Both the position numbers and the translations under genes were made by a program. A stretch of 64,000 nucleotides of DNA from the NCBI GenBank assembly GCA_965205735.1, contig OZ242179.1:3038001-3102000 (forward strand). The letters are read 5' to 3'. Origin of the DNA: VXNE01 sp965205735. GTDB taxonomy: Bacteria; Pseudomonadota; Gammaproteobacteria; Pseudomonadales; Azotimanducaceae. Numbering within the stretch: the first letter of the stretch is position 1; every line of letters begins with the position of its first letter. Of this stretch, positions 41,849 to 51,145 are shown piece by piece. The notes beneath the pieces are model-generated. The model was not told where the DNA came from. It searched no databases and saw only the letters and a program-made list of their open reading frames with translations.

Positions 41849-41892
41849 ATATGGAGAGATACCACTTGCACCCGAGCAGATTCTGACCACTG

Positions 41893-42558
41893 TCAATCAG
41901 TGAGCTTGCGAACCGCCTTCAATTGCGCTGGGGAGCCGATATCGAACCAGGTGCCGAGAAACACCTCTCCCGTAATGCGCCCTGCCGTGGCGGCGTCGAA
42001 ATAGAGTTCGTGGGCGACATTGAAGGGATCGGGTGGCGCGTCGGCGAACAGCGCGGGATTGAGCACGGCTATGCCGGTGAACACCAGATCGTCGTCGTCG
42101 TTTCCGTTGCGCCGAACACGGTTATCTACGAGCGCGAAGTCGGCGGTTTCGCGATGGGCGGGTTTCGGTGTCAGCACCAGGTGGCCAGCCACAGGAGCGA
42201 GGTCGGTGAGTCGGTTGAATGGATAGTTCGTCCAGATGTCGCCGTTCAACACGAGGAACGGCGCGGGGCCGAGCAGCGGCAGGGCCGCCTTGACGCCGCC
42301 GCCGGTGTCGAGCAGCGTTGCTTCCCGGCTGTATCGGACGACGACCCCAAGATCGCTCCCGCGCCCGATGCGCTCCTCTATCTGCGCGCCAAGATGATGC
42401 AGATTGACGACGATGTCGGTGATGCCGGCGCGACGAAGCCAGCGGATCTGGTGCACGATCAGTGCTTCCCCCGCGATCGGGAGCAAGGGTTTGGGTATGC
42501 GATCCGTGAGCGGGCGCAGGCGTTCGCCCCGTCCCGCCGCGAGAATCATGGCTTTCAT
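41893..42558 (-). CDS. murU: N-acetylmuramate alpha-1-phosphate uridylyltransferase (MurU-like)
   Basis: A 221-residue nucleotidyltransferase. MILAAGRGERLRPLT is the UTP-binding signature, IPKPLLPIAGE the following Lys motif, and FLVLNGDIWTN carries the metal-binding Asp. It overlaps amgK by four bases, the same arrangement as in Pseudomonas, where AmgK and MurU convert MurNAc to UDP-MurNAc and bypass fosfomycin-sensitive synthesis. Assignment rests on this pairing and on length. Confidence 0.92.
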   Translation of the reverse strand: MKAMILAAGRGERLRPLTDRIPKPLLPIAGEALIVHQIRWLRRAGITDIVVNLHHLGAQIEERIGRGSDLGVVVRYSREATLLDTGGGVKAALPLLGPAPFLVLNGDIWTNYPFNRLTDLAPVAGHLVLTPKPAHRETADFALVDNRVRRNGNDDDDLVFTGIAVLNPALFADAPPDPFNVAHELYFDAATAGRITGEVFLGTWFDIGSPAQLKAVRKLTD

Positions 42559-43520
42559 CGCTCAGGTCTCGCCCGGCGCGCGGCGGGCACGACGACGTTC
42601 CCGATCCAGTTGCTCAGATCCTCGAGTTCCCGGTAGCTACCCGCCACGTCGACGACGCGTTCGAGGGTGGGAGCGATATCGCGCAGGTGGCTGTCCCGAC
42701 CGTCGCGCAACTTGAGCCGCGCGAAGATTCCGGCGGCCTTGAGGTGCCGCTGAACCCCGGTAAGGTCGAAGGCTCTCCGAAATTCGCGCGCGGTCATGCC
42801 GCAGTCCGCAAGGAGCCGGTATCGCGTCAGCCATCTTGCGACGGTAGCGTCGGGAAAGAAGTGGTAGCAGTCGCGCAGCAGCGACACGAGATCATAGGTC
42901 ACCGGACCACGCAGCGCGTCCTGAAAGTCGACGATGCCGAGACACCCGGCATCGCGCAGCAGCAGGTTGCGGCTGTGATAGTCGCGGTGCACGGTGACCA
43001 TCGGTTGCGTCTGGGTGGCGTCGATCAGCGTCTCCCAGTCGTTATCGATGAACGCGGGCGTTTCGAGTCCCAGGAATCCTTGTACCAGCCACTCGGCGAA
43101 GATCCCGAGTTCGTCGCGAAAGCGTGCAATCTCGTAGCGGGGGACGATGTCCGATGCGACCGATTGGATACGCAAGAGGGCTTCCAGCGCCAGGTCCAGG
43201 CATTCCTCTTCGCGCCCCGCGGCATAGGCCTGATCGAACCGGCGGTCGCCGAAATCCGAGACGAGGAAAAAACCGCGCGGATCGAACGCGAATACTTCGG
43301 GGACCGGCACGCCGTTTGCGCGAAACAGCGTCGACAGCGCGCGGAACTGGGCATTGTTCTCGGTCGCCGGCGGCGCATCCATGGCGATGCGTGAACCGTC
43401 GCGGCTCGTTGCACGATAGAACTGGCGCGCGCTTGCCTCCCGGGCGAGCGGCTCGAACGCGACGAGGGAACCAAGTTGCTCGACGCACCAGGATTCGAGT
43501 TGCCGAATACGGTCATTCAT
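42555..43520 (-). CDS. amgK: N-acetylmuramate/N-acetylglucosamine kinase (AmgK-like)
   Basis: About 321 residues of the aminoglycoside-phosphotransferase/kinase fold. Catalytic features are VHRDYHSRNLLL (Asp of the catalytic loop) and LGIVDFQDALRGPVTYD (metal-binding Asp). ATG at 43520 (MNDRIRQLESW) fits the family N-terminus; the in-frame ATG at 43541 adds seven residues. It phosphorylates MurNAc or GlcNAc at the anomeric position in wall recycling, feeding MurU. Divergent from lptD. Confidence 0.92.
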   Translation of the reverse strand: MNDRIRQLESWCVEQLGSLVAFEPLAREASARQFYRATSRDGSRIAMDAPPATENNAQFRALSTLFRANGVPVPEVFAFDPRGFFLVSDFGDRRFDQAYAAGREEECLDLALEALLRIQSVASDIVPRYEIARFRDELGIFAEWLVQGFLGLETPAFIDNDWETLIDATQTQPMVTVHRDYHSRNLLLRDAGCLGIVDFQDALRGPVTYDLVSLLRDCYHFFPDATVARWLTRYRLLADCGMTAREFRRAFDLTGVQRHLKAAGIFARLKLRDGRDSHLRDIAPTLERVVDVAGSYRELEDLSNWIGNVVVPAARRARPER

Positions 43521-43642
43521 GACAGGACGCCGCTCGTTCATCCACTTGCGCCGCCAAAGTCTAACGCGGCGCGGCCACGAGGTTAGGAAGGGAATCCATT
43601 GAGCGACTATGACGCGCGCCTTTCATTTGTCATGCTTCGCAG

Positions 43643-45964
43643 GTGAAGTGCTTCGCCGCTCTCGTTCTTGTCGTTGCGTTCGCGTCGCCGTGCGCGGGCG
43701 CCGTCTCGGCCGTCGAGGCGCATTGGGTGCCGCGCGCGGAACTGGATGTGGGCCGCAGATCCAAGGTGCCGGCACACTGCGGCGGCATGTACGTGGAACG
43801 GGAGTTCCCCGAGCCGCTCGGCGCGCGGTCGGGATTGTTTCCGGTCCGGTTGCGCGGTGACCGCCTGGTGTACACGCGCGACGGCAGCACGGAGTTCTCC
43901 GGCGGCGTTTCCTTCGAACAGGGCAATCGCAGGCTCGTCGGCGAGCGCGCCGTGGTTCGCGAGGTCGACGGGACGCGGGAAGTCTCGTTCACGGATGGCT
44001 TCCACTTGAGCGAACCGGGCCTGGCGCTCGCGGGCGCCTCGGCGACGTTCGATACGGCGGCGGAAGGGGTGCGCGTCGAGGATGTCGATTTCGTGCTGTT
44101 CGCGCCGGCGTTTCGCGGCGCGGCCGCCGCCATCGAGCGCTGGGACGACGCGTTGACCGTCGAGGCGACGCGGTTGACCCGATGCGCGCCGGAAGTCGAT
44201 ACCTGGCGCGTCGAGACGGGACGTATCGACATGCGCCGCGGTGACGCGTTTGCGCGTGCACGAAACGTGGTGGTGAAACTCAAGGGGGTACCGATCTTCT
44301 ATTCTCCCTGGCTTCGTATTCCCGTGTCCGCTGACCGGCAGTCGGGTTTCCTGTTCCCCAACGCGGGGTATTCGCGCGACGACGGAGCCGATCTCGCTTC
44401 GCCCTTCTATCTGAACCTTGCCCCCAACTACGATGCGACGCTGACCCCGCGCCACGTATCCGGTCGGGGCACCGGCCTGACCGTCGATTTCCGCCACTTG
44501 AACGGCTTCGCCGAAACGACGGCGGTCGGCGCAGTTTTGCCGCGGGATCGCCGATACGGGGAAGGCGATCCCGACATCTCGTCGAATCGCTGGCTGTCTC
44601 GCGTAAGCCACCGCGGCGGCTTCGGCGGTTTCACCACGTTTGTCGACTACGCGGCGGTGAGCGACCGCGACTACTTCCGCGACCTGGGGACGGACCAGGA
44701 TGTCGTCGGCCAGGGCCACCTGCGTCGGTTCGCCGAGATACGCTACGCGCGCGGTGGTTTGTCCGCGGGCCTATCGGCACAGGCATTCCAGATGCTCGAG
44801 CGGCGTCGGGAACCGCATCGACGCGTGCCGACGCTGGATTTGACCTATAGCGGTCGCGTCATGGGTTCGCTGGGTTGGACCCTGGGGGCGTCCTGGACAG
44901 CCTTCGACCCGCCCGAGGAGTTATCCGGCGGGCGGGCGCGGATATCGGGTGAGCGCGCACATGTCGAATCGCGCCTGCAACTGCCGTTTCTCCGCTCCTG
45001 GGGCTTCCTCAAACTCGGTGCGGGCTACCGCTATACCAGCTATGCGCTGGAAGCTGGTCCCGTCGCCGCCGACGCGACGCCGGAACGGGCTATCGGTTTC
45101 GCGGACCTGGACGGGAGCCTGTTTTTTGACCGCGACATCGGCGAGAGAACCGTCTGGACGCTGGAGCCGCGCGGATACTACCTGGTTCAGGGCTACGAGG
45201 CGCAGGACGCGCTGCCGTTGTTCGATACGTCCTTCACGACGTTTTCCTATCCGCGACTGTTTCGGCGCGACCGATTCTCGGGACTGGACCGAATCGGCGA
45301 TGCCAACCAGTTGGCCATGGGCGTGACGAGCCGCCTGATGGACAGCGGAACCGGTAGAGAAAGGGTGCGGGCGAGCCTTGGGAGAATCTTCTTCTTCGAA
45401 GACCAGCGCGTCACGCTGCGCGGATCCGCCGCGGGAGAAGACGCGCCTTCCGCCTCCGCCTTCGCCGCCGAACTCGCGGCCCGCATCGGCGCGTTCACCG
45501 TAACGGGCGGCGGCGTCTGGGATCCGGAACATGCCGACGCGCGGGAGTTCGGCGTTTCATTGCGGTATCGGGACGGCAATGACCGGATCTTCAATCTGGC
45601 GCGCCGCGCGCGCCGTAATTCCAGTATCGATCAGGGCGAAGTCTCGGCGATCTGGCCCCTCGGCGACCGGTGGAGCGCGATCGGCAAGTGGAACTACGAC
45701 GTGGAGAACGATCGCAGCAATGAGATCATTGCCGGGTTCGGATACGCCAGTTGTTGTTGGCAGGCGCGGTTGCTGTATCGTCGCTTGATCGAACCCGCGC
45801 CGGGCGGCGCGCTGGCGGAAGTCGAAAGCGACGAGGGCGTTGTGGTGCAGTTCGTGCTTCGCGGTCTCGCAGGCGTCGGCGGGCGGGTGGAATCGATGCT
45901 CTCCCGCGGGATTCCGGGATACCGCGAGGAGTCCCGGGCAGGATCGGTTCCGCAGCTCCGTTGA
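43643..45964 (+). CDS. lptD: LPS-assembly protein LptD
   Basis: A 773-residue outer-membrane LPS inserter. The signal peptide ends near CAGAVSA. The periplasmic jellyroll part (LVYTRDGSTEFSGGV, then VEDVDFVLF and IPIFYSPWLRIPV-type text) is followed by a beta-barrel with alternating aromatic strands. Cysteines at about 46 and in LTRCAPE, plus a Cys-Cys pair near residue 703 (ASCCWQAR), match those that form the interdomain disulfides in E. coli LptD. A GTG at 43643 is the start. The following gene is surA, whose product helps fold LptD. Confidence 0.95.
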   Translation: MKCFAALVLVVAFASPCAGAVSAVEAHWVPRAELDVGRRSKVPAHCGGMYVEREFPEPLGARSGLFPVRLRGDRLVYTRDGSTEFSGGVSFEQGNRRLVGERAVVREVDGTREVSFTDGFHLSEPGLALAGASATFDTAAEGVRVEDVDFVLFAPAFRGAAAAIERWDDALTVEATRLTRCAPEVDTWRVETGRIDMRRGDAFARARNVVVKLKGVPIFYSPWLRIPVSADRQSGFLFPNAGYSRDDGADLASPFYLNLAPNYDATLTPRHVSGRGTGLTVDFRHLNGFAETTAVGAVLPRDRRYGEGDPDISSNRWLSRVSHRGGFGGFTTFVDYAAVSDRDYFRDLGTDQDVVGQGHLRRFAEIRYARGGLSAGLSAQAFQMLERRREPHRRVPTLDLTYSGRVMGSLGWTLGASWTAFDPPEELSGGRARISGERAHVESRLQLPFLRSWGFLKLGAGYRYTSYALEAGPVAADATPERAIGFADLDGSLFFDRDIGERTVWTLEPRGYYLVQGYEAQDALPLFDTSFTTFSYPRLFRRDRFSGLDRIGDANQLAMGVTSRLMDSGTGRERVRASLGRIFFFEDQRVTLRGSAAGEDAPSASAFAAELAARIGAFTVTGGGVWDPEHADAREFGVSLRYRDGNDRIFNLARRARRNSSIDQGEVSAIWPLGDRWSAIGKWNYDVENDRSNEIIAGFGYASCCWQARLLYRRLIEPAPGGALAEVESDEGVVVQFVLRGLAGVGGRVESMLSRGIPGYREESRAGSVPQLR

Positions 45965-45993
45965 ACAGAGGTGTTGCACTTTGGAATGTCCAG

Positions 45994-46026
45994 CCCGCAT
46001 ATTTCCCGAGGCCGCTTGTTGAGTGA
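45994..46026. repeat. Degenerate copy of the MITE terminal repeat
   Basis: CCCGCATATTTCCCGAG matches the 18-base MITE end with about three changes. It is followed by GCCGCTTGTTGAGT, as beside the other copies at 12693 and 26961. It lies in the lptD-surA gap, just before the surA ribosome site. No second end is visible. Confidence 0.5.
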
Positions 46027-46046
46027 CAGGATGAGGAGTAGCCCAA

Positions 46047-47333
46047 TTGAACGTTGAACGATTCCTGGCCGCGGCGCTGGTGGTCGCGACGGCCTCGCTA
46101 CACGCCGATATAGAGAAACTCGACGGAATTGTGGCAATCGTCGATGACGACGTGGTGCTGGCGTCCGAGTTGGCCGAGCGCTACAACGCCGTCTACCAGC
46201 GAATCGTGGATAGCGGGGCCTCCGCAACGCCATCTCCGGATGCGGTGATGAGTCAGCTCATGGAGCGTCTGATCATCGAGCGCATTCAACTGCAGATGGC
46301 GAGTCAGCGCGGCATCGATATCGACGACGAAACATTGACGCAACAGGTGAACCTCTTCGCCGCTGACAACCAGATGACGCTGGATCAATTCAGGGAGGCG
46401 TTGGAAAAGGATGGGATCAGCTATCGCAAGTTCCGGGAGGATCTGCGGCAGCAGTTGCAGGTGCAGCGCTTGCAGCAGTCGACGGTCCGCCGCCGCGTTT
46501 CGATTTCCGAACAGGATCTGAACGAGCTGATGGCAGCGCCGTCTTTTCGCGCCTTGACCTCCGACGAGTACCGGGTTGGGCACATCCTTCTGGCGGTCGA
46601 GAGCGGCGCGTCCGAAGACACCATTGCCCGGGCGTCCGCCGCCGCGAAGGACATCGTGGCGCAACTTGAGAACGGCGCCGACTTCCCGCAGATGGCGATC
46701 GAACACTCGGCGGCGTCCACGGCGCTGGAGGGAGGCGATCTGGGTTGGCGGCGCGCGGCCGAACTGCCGAGCCTGTTCGGTGAAAAGGTCCTGCAATTGG
46801 CGTCCGGAGAAACGGCGGACCCTGTTCGCAACAGCCTGGGTTTTCACATTATCCAACTCCTGGAGAAACGCGGCGTCAGTCAGCAGCGACAAATGCAGTC
46901 CCTCGTGCGTCACATACTGGTGCAGCCATCGGCGATCCGAACTACCGAACAGGCGCGGGATCTCGCGAATTCGCTGCGCGACCGGGTCGTGGCAGGCGAA
47001 GACTTCGGCGAACTGGCCAAGGAACATTCCGAAGATGCGGGGAGCGCGATGGGCGGGGGGGACCTCGGTTGGACCGACGGGACTGAATTCGTCCCGGAGT
47101 TTCGCGCAACAATGGCCACGCTCGCGGTTGACGAACTGAGCGAGCCGTTCCAGAGCCAGTTCGGCTGGCACATAGTGCAGGTCCAGGACCGTCGCGATCA
47201 GGATGTCTCGGACGAGGCGCGCCGCGACCTGGCGATGCAAGTCCTGTACGAGCGGCGCTTCGAAGAAGAACTGCAGGAATGGTTTCAGGAGATCCGCGAC
47301 GAGGCCTTCGTCGAGTTGCGCACTGGCGGATGA
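46047..47333 (+). CDS. surA: Periplasmic chaperone/peptidyl-prolyl isomerase SurA
   Basis: A 428-residue protein with signal peptide (FLAAALVVATASLHA), an N-terminal SurA chaperone domain (KLDGIVAIVDDDVVL) and two parvulin domains. The first runs about 170-275 (YRVGHILLAVESG, GGDLGWR) and the second about 285-390 (RHILVQPSA, GGDLGWTDG). The TTG at 46047 is the start; GAGGAG precedes it by about eight bases. It escorts outer-membrane proteins such as LptD. In most relatives pdxA follows; here rsmA is next. Confidence 0.95.
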   Translation: MNVERFLAAALVVATASLHADIEKLDGIVAIVDDDVVLASELAERYNAVYQRIVDSGASATPSPDAVMSQLMERLIIERIQLQMASQRGIDIDDETLTQQVNLFAADNQMTLDQFREALEKDGISYRKFREDLRQQLQVQRLQQSTVRRRVSISEQDLNELMAAPSFRALTSDEYRVGHILLAVESGASEDTIARASAAAKDIVAQLENGADFPQMAIEHSAASTALEGGDLGWRRAAELPSLFGEKVLQLASGETADPVRNSLGFHIIQLLEKRGVSQQRQMQSLVRHILVQPSAIRTTEQARDLANSLRDRVVAGEDFGELAKEHSEDAGSAMGGGDLGWTDGTEFVPEFRATMATLAVDELSEPFQSQFGWHIVQVQDRRDQDVSDEARRDLAMQVLYERRFEEELQEWFQEIRDEAFVELRTGG

Positions 47334-47392
47334 ATGGTTCGGACGCGGATGGTGGAGCGGGCCGCGTTTGAATCGAGCCGCCGAGAGGACCG

Positions 47393-48196
47393 ATGACGAC
47401 AGCGCGCGCAATCCGGCGAGCAGCTTTGCCGCGCGCGCGTAAGCGGTTTGGCCAGCACTTTCTGGTCGACGCGTTCGTCGTGGATGCCATCGCTGCGGTA
47501 TTGGCTGTCGACGCCGCCGACCGCATCGTAGAGATCGGACCCGGACACGGCGCCCTCACGGTGCCGCTCGCAGCCATGTGCGACAAGCTGACGGTGATCG
47601 AGGTGGACCGCGATCTGGCAAGGAGATTGCGCCGGCGTTTCCCCCGCGTGGAGGTGATTGAAGCAGACGTGTTGCGGACCGATATCGCTCGCATTGTGGA
47701 TGGTCCCGTGCGCGTCGTCGGCAATCTGCCCTATAACATCGCAGCGCCGATCATGATGCGTCTGTTCGACGACTGCGTGAACGGTTTGCCGTTGCGCGAT
47801 GCGCATTTCATGCTGCAGGCGGAGATGGCGGACCGCCTCGCGGCGCCTCCCGGCACGCGTGCGCGGGGCCGTCTGTCGGTCATGGCGCAATACCACTGCA
47901 ACATCGTTCCGCTACTCACGGTTGACGCCGCCGCTTTTTCGCCGCCGCCGAAGGTCACGTCGAAGTTCGTTCGCCTCACGCCGCGCGCACCCACCATGGT
48001 CGCCCGGGATATGGGGGCGCTGCGCACGGTGGTGCGGACCGCGTTCGGGCAGCGCCGCAAACGGTTGGGCAATGCCTTACAATCGCTGGATGTGGACCTG
48101 CCGGCATTGGGCCTCGATCCGGGTTCGCGGGCGGAAGAGATAGGAGTATCCGGTTTCGTTGCGATGGCAAATCAACTTCACCAGCGAGGCGGTTGA
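47393..48196 (+). CDS. rsmA: 16S rRNA dimethyladenosine transferase RsmA (KsgA)
   Basis: A 267-residue SAM-dependent methylase that dimethylates two adenines near the 3' end of 16S rRNA. KRFGQHFLVD starts the fold, IVEIGPGHGALT is the SAM site, VIEVDRDLA follows, and NLPYNIAAPI is the catalytic NLPY motif. Close to surA (59 bases) and ahead of apaG-apaH as in enteric bacteria, except that pdxA is missing from the block. Confidence 0.96.
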   Translation: MTTARAIRRAALPRARKRFGQHFLVDAFVVDAIAAVLAVDAADRIVEIGPGHGALTVPLAAMCDKLTVIEVDRDLARRLRRRFPRVEVIEADVLRTDIARIVDGPVRVVGNLPYNIAAPIMMRLFDDCVNGLPLRDAHFMLQAEMADRLAAPPGTRARGRLSVMAQYHCNIVPLLTVDAAAFSPPPKVTSKFVRLTPRAPTMVARDMGALRTVVRTAFGQRRKRLGNALQSLDVDLPALGLDPGSRAEEIGVSGFVAMANQLHQRGG

Positions 48197-48238
48197 CCCA
48201 CGGGATTCCTTCCGTACTCGCCCGGGCTGCTCTTTTTC

Positions 48239-48322
48239 GAGGGGTACCCCCTCGGGCTCCCCGGCTGAAGGCTCTTGTGCGAGGGGTATCCCCTCGGGCT
48301 CCCCGGCTGAAGGCTCTCCCGG
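48239..48322. repeat. Two 42-bp tandem repeats between rsmA and apaG
   Basis: Unit 1 is 48239-48280 and unit 2 is 48281-48322. They differ at only a few positions, mostly at the right end. Each begins with a palindromic block, GAGGGGTACCCCCTC or GAGGGGTATCCCCTC, that can form a hairpin, and contains CTCCCCGGCTGAAGGCTC. The unit is a multiple of three, but no gene is supported across it. Confidence 0.85.
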
Positions 48323-48355
48323 CACTGCTCAAGGAACCATGCAGTGCGCGGCAGC

Positions 48356-48730
48356 ATGAACGATCACGGGTTCAAGGTGACCGTTGAGCCGGCCTACATC
48401 CCGTCGGAATCGGATCCGGCTGCGAATCGCTACGTGTTCGCCTACACCATCGTGATCGAGAATACCGGTGAACGGCCCGCTCAACTGATGCGGCGCCATT
48501 GGCTCATCACGAACGGAAACGGGGAGAAGCAGGAGGTTCGGGGTCCCGGCGTCGTGGGCAGGCAGCCGCGCCTGGTTCCGGGCGAACGCTTTCGCTATAC
48601 GAGTGCCGCCGTCCTGGAGACCGCTGTCGGTGCGATGCAGGGTCACTACGAATTTCGCGCCGACGACGGCGTCGAGTTCCGCGTTCCAATCCCCGTATTC
48701 TCATTGGCGGTACCCAACATCGTGCATTGA
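48356..48730 (+). CDS. apaG: ApaG protein
   Basis: A 124-residue ApaG/DUF525 domain with immunoglobulin-like fold. It shows the family segments YVFAYTIVIENTGERPAQL, RHWLITNGNG, VVGRQPRLVPGERFRYTSA and MQGHYEF. The ATG at 48356 starts the domain. Its role is unclear; it is linked with ApaH and with cobalt and magnesium tolerance. Spaced 12 bases before apaH. Confidence 0.95.
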   Translation: MNDHGFKVTVEPAYIPSESDPAANRYVFAYTIVIENTGERPAQLMRRHWLITNGNGEKQEVRGPGVVGRQPRLVPGERFRYTSAAVLETAVGAMQGHYEFRADDGVEFRVPIPVFSLAVPNIVH

Positions 48731-48742
48731 GGGAAAGTTATC

Positions 48743-49555
48743 GTGTCGACCTATGTCATCGGTGATTTGCAGGGTTGCTTGGCCCAACTCGAGGCGCTGC
48801 TGACAAAGGTCGGCTACCGTCGCGCAGTGGATCGGCTATGGTTCACCGGCGATCTGATCAACCGTGGCCCCGAGTCGTTGACCACCGTCCGTTTCGTCAA
48901 GTCCCTGGGCGACTCCGCTGTGACGGTCCTCGGCAATCACGACCTGCACTTTCTCGCCATCGTGTTCGGCGGGCATCGTCCGATGGCCTCGGACACTTTC
49001 GACGACTTGATGGACGCGCCGGACCGCCTCGAGATCGCGCATTGGTTGCGCGGCCTTCCTCTCATGCACCGAGAGAACGGCTTTGCCATGGTGCATGCCG
49101 GCCTGCCGCACATCTGGACGCTTCGCCAGGCCGAGACCCATGCGCGGGAGGTGGAGTCGGTCATGTGCGACGACGAGGCGTACGTGAACTTCTTCCGACA
49201 TATGTACGGCAACACCCCGAATGTCTGGTCCGATGCATTGGAGGGAATGGACCGCCACCGGATCATCACAAACTACTTCACCCGGATGCGCCTCATGAGC
49301 CACGCCGGCGAGATGGACTTCTCGCACAAGGGCGGATTGGAGGGTGCGCCGGCGGGTTTCCGCCCCTGGTTCGACTACCCCTCCCGGATCCTTGAACCGA
49401 TCCTTTTCGGACATTGGGCGGCGCTGGACGGGGCGACGGGAAACCGCGGCATGATCGGCCTGGACACCGGGTGCGTGTGGGGTCGCCACCTGACGGCCTA
49501 TTGTCTGGAGGACGGCAGCATCACCCAGGTGGGATGCACCGAATTGGCGGCGTAG
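48743..49555 (+). CDS. apaH: Bis(5'-nucleosyl)-tetraphosphatase, symmetrical
   Basis: A 270-residue metallophosphatase that cleaves Ap4A to two ADP. VIGDLQGCLAQLEAL, FTGDLINRGPESL and VLGNHDLHFLAI supply the dinuclear metal ligands. The GTG at 48743 follows a GAGGGA ribosome site. Ap4A hydrolysis also removes Np4 caps from RNA in E. coli. Confidence 0.95.
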   Translation: MSTYVIGDLQGCLAQLEALLTKVGYRRAVDRLWFTGDLINRGPESLTTVRFVKSLGDSAVTVLGNHDLHFLAIVFGGHRPMASDTFDDLMDAPDRLEIAHWLRGLPLMHRENGFAMVHAGLPHIWTLRQAETHAREVESVMCDDEAYVNFFRHMYGNTPNVWSDALEGMDRHRIITNYFTRMRLMSHAGEMDFSHKGGLEGAPAGFRPWFDYPSRILEPILFGHWAALDGATGNRGMIGLDTGCVWGRHLTAYCLEDGSITQVGCTELAA

Positions 49556-49565
49556 CGCGTCGCGG

Positions 49566-49904
49566 CTACGGAGACAGGCGGTACTCTGCGGAGATCGAGC
49601 GGGCGACGCTGGATGCGGCAGGCTTGGTGACCCGCACGTAAACGCGCTCAAGCGCGAAATCGTCCGCGATCTTATGCGCGGTGGTCATCGCCGCTGATTC
49701 CAGCAACTGGAAACGGCTGTCGCGCAGGTGTCGTCGAACGAGTTCCACCACCGCCGAGTAATCGACGACAGCATCGATCCGGTCGGCCGCAGGCGGATCA
49801 ACAACGAACTCGATGTCCACGAGCAGCGTTTGCGGGATGCGCCGTTCGCGTTCGCGCACGCCGATGATGGCCGGCGCTTCGAGCTGATGGATTGTGATCT
49901 TCAC
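49566..49904 (-). CDS. folB: Dihydroneopterin aldolase
   Basis: A 112-residue FolB-type protein of folate synthesis. IHQLEAPAIIGVRERERR and LLVDIEFVVD are typical N-terminal family text, and VVDYSAVVELV precedes the helix. The GTG at 49904 overlaps the tsaD stop by four bases (GTGA), so it is coupled to tsaD. Convergent with apaH. Confidence 0.88.
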   Translation of the reverse strand: MKITIHQLEAPAIIGVRERERRIPQTLLVDIEFVVDPPAADRIDAVVDYSAVVELVRRHLRDSRFQLLESAAMTTAHKIADDFALERVYVRVTKPAASSVARSISAEYRLSP

Positions 49905-50920
49905 GGTAGATGGGGCCTGACAGGCCCGAGTTCGGCAATGGGCCAACGGGGGCGGGTGGTGATGGCCAGCGCTTCGACGGCGCCGGCGGCGAGCCGCGCG
50001 TGGCCGGCGAACGCGATCATCGCGCCGTTGTCAGTGCAGAGTTCAGGCGGCGCGTAGTACACGGCGGGAACCGACGCCGCCATTCTCTCGCGCAATGCAG
50101 TGTTGGCCGCAACGCCGCCGGCCACGACCAGCGCGTCGATCTCGGTGGCCTTGAGGGCGCGCCGGCACTTGATGACGAGCGTATCGACCACAGCGTCCTG
50201 AAATGCCAGCGCAATATCGGCCGCATCCTGTTCGGTCAAGGGCTGCAGGTCGCGAACGGTATTGGCGGTGAATGTCTTCAGGCCGCTGAAGCTGAAATCG
50301 AGTCCCGGACGGCCCGTCATCGGTCTCGGGAAACGGAATCGGCCAGGACGCCCGGCTGCGGCCAGCGCGGCGATTTCGGGTCCGCCCGGATAGCCGCGGC
50401 CCATCATCTTTGCCGCTTTGTCGAAGGCTTCCCCGGCCGCATCGTCGAGGGACTCGCCCAGAAGGGTGTACCCGCCGATGGCATCCACGCGCACAAGCTG
50501 TGTATGGCCGCCGGAAACCAGCAGCGCCACGAACGGCAAGGGCGGCTGTTCGGCGGCGAGCAGGGGCGCCAGCAGGTGTGCCTCCATGTGATGCACGCCG
50601 ATGGCGGGGATGCCCCTCGACCATGCCAATGCGCGACCGATACCCGCGCCGACCATGAGAGCGCCGATCAATCCCGGACCAGCGGTATAGGCAACACCAT
50701 CTATGTCGGCGACGTGCTTCCCGGCGTCATGCAGGGCTTGCCGGATAAGGGGCAGCGTCTTCCGGATGTGGTCTCTCGATGCGATCTCGGGCACGACGCC
50801 GCCGTATTCGGCGTGGGTCGACGCCTGGCTGTAGAGCGCGTTGGCGATCAGGCCGTCGCGGGAGTCGTAAAGGGCGATCCCGGTTTCGTCGCAGGATGTT
50901 TCGATACCGAGAACGAGCAC
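49901..50920 (-). CDS. tsaD: tRNA N6-adenosine threonylcarbamoyltransferase TsaD
   Basis: A 339-residue enzyme that transfers threonylcarbamoyl to A37 of ANN-decoding tRNAs. LVLGIETSCDETGIALYD starts the ASKHA fold, the metal-binding HHMEAHLLAP has both histidines, and LLVSGGHTQLV follows. GTG at 50920 is chosen because family sequence begins there. It is normally next to rpsU on the opposite strand; here a 1.8 kb gene separates them. Confidence 0.97.
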   Translation of the reverse strand: MLVLGIETSCDETGIALYDSRDGLIANALYSQASTHAEYGGVVPEIASRDHIRKTLPLIRQALHDAGKHVADIDGVAYTAGPGLIGALMVGAGIGRALAWSRGIPAIGVHHMEAHLLAPLLAAEQPPLPFVALLVSGGHTQLVRVDAIGGYTLLGESLDDAAGEAFDKAAKMMGRGYPGGPEIAALAAAGRPGRFRFPRPMTGRPGLDFSFSGLKTFTANTVRDLQPLTEQDAADIALAFQDAVVDTLVIKCRRALKATEIDALVVAGGVAANTALRERMAASVPAVYYAPPELCTDNGAMIAFAGHARLAAGAVEALAITTRPRWPIAELGPVRPHLP

Positions 50921-51145
50921 TTGACCAGCCTGGAACCAAAGGAATACGCCGATGCGCCCGCGTCGCGAACCGGCCGCGACGCCTGCTGCCTGAGCTTCGC
51001 CGATTGTACTCTCGTCCGAAATGACGAGTGGCGGCGCTTGAGCCAGAAGGGCGGACTGTGTTCTCAACACCAGAAGGGCGAACTGTTGCCGCGCCTATCC
51101 GCCGTTGCTACGCTGTTTCGCCCGCCGGGGAGTCCCTGACCGACG

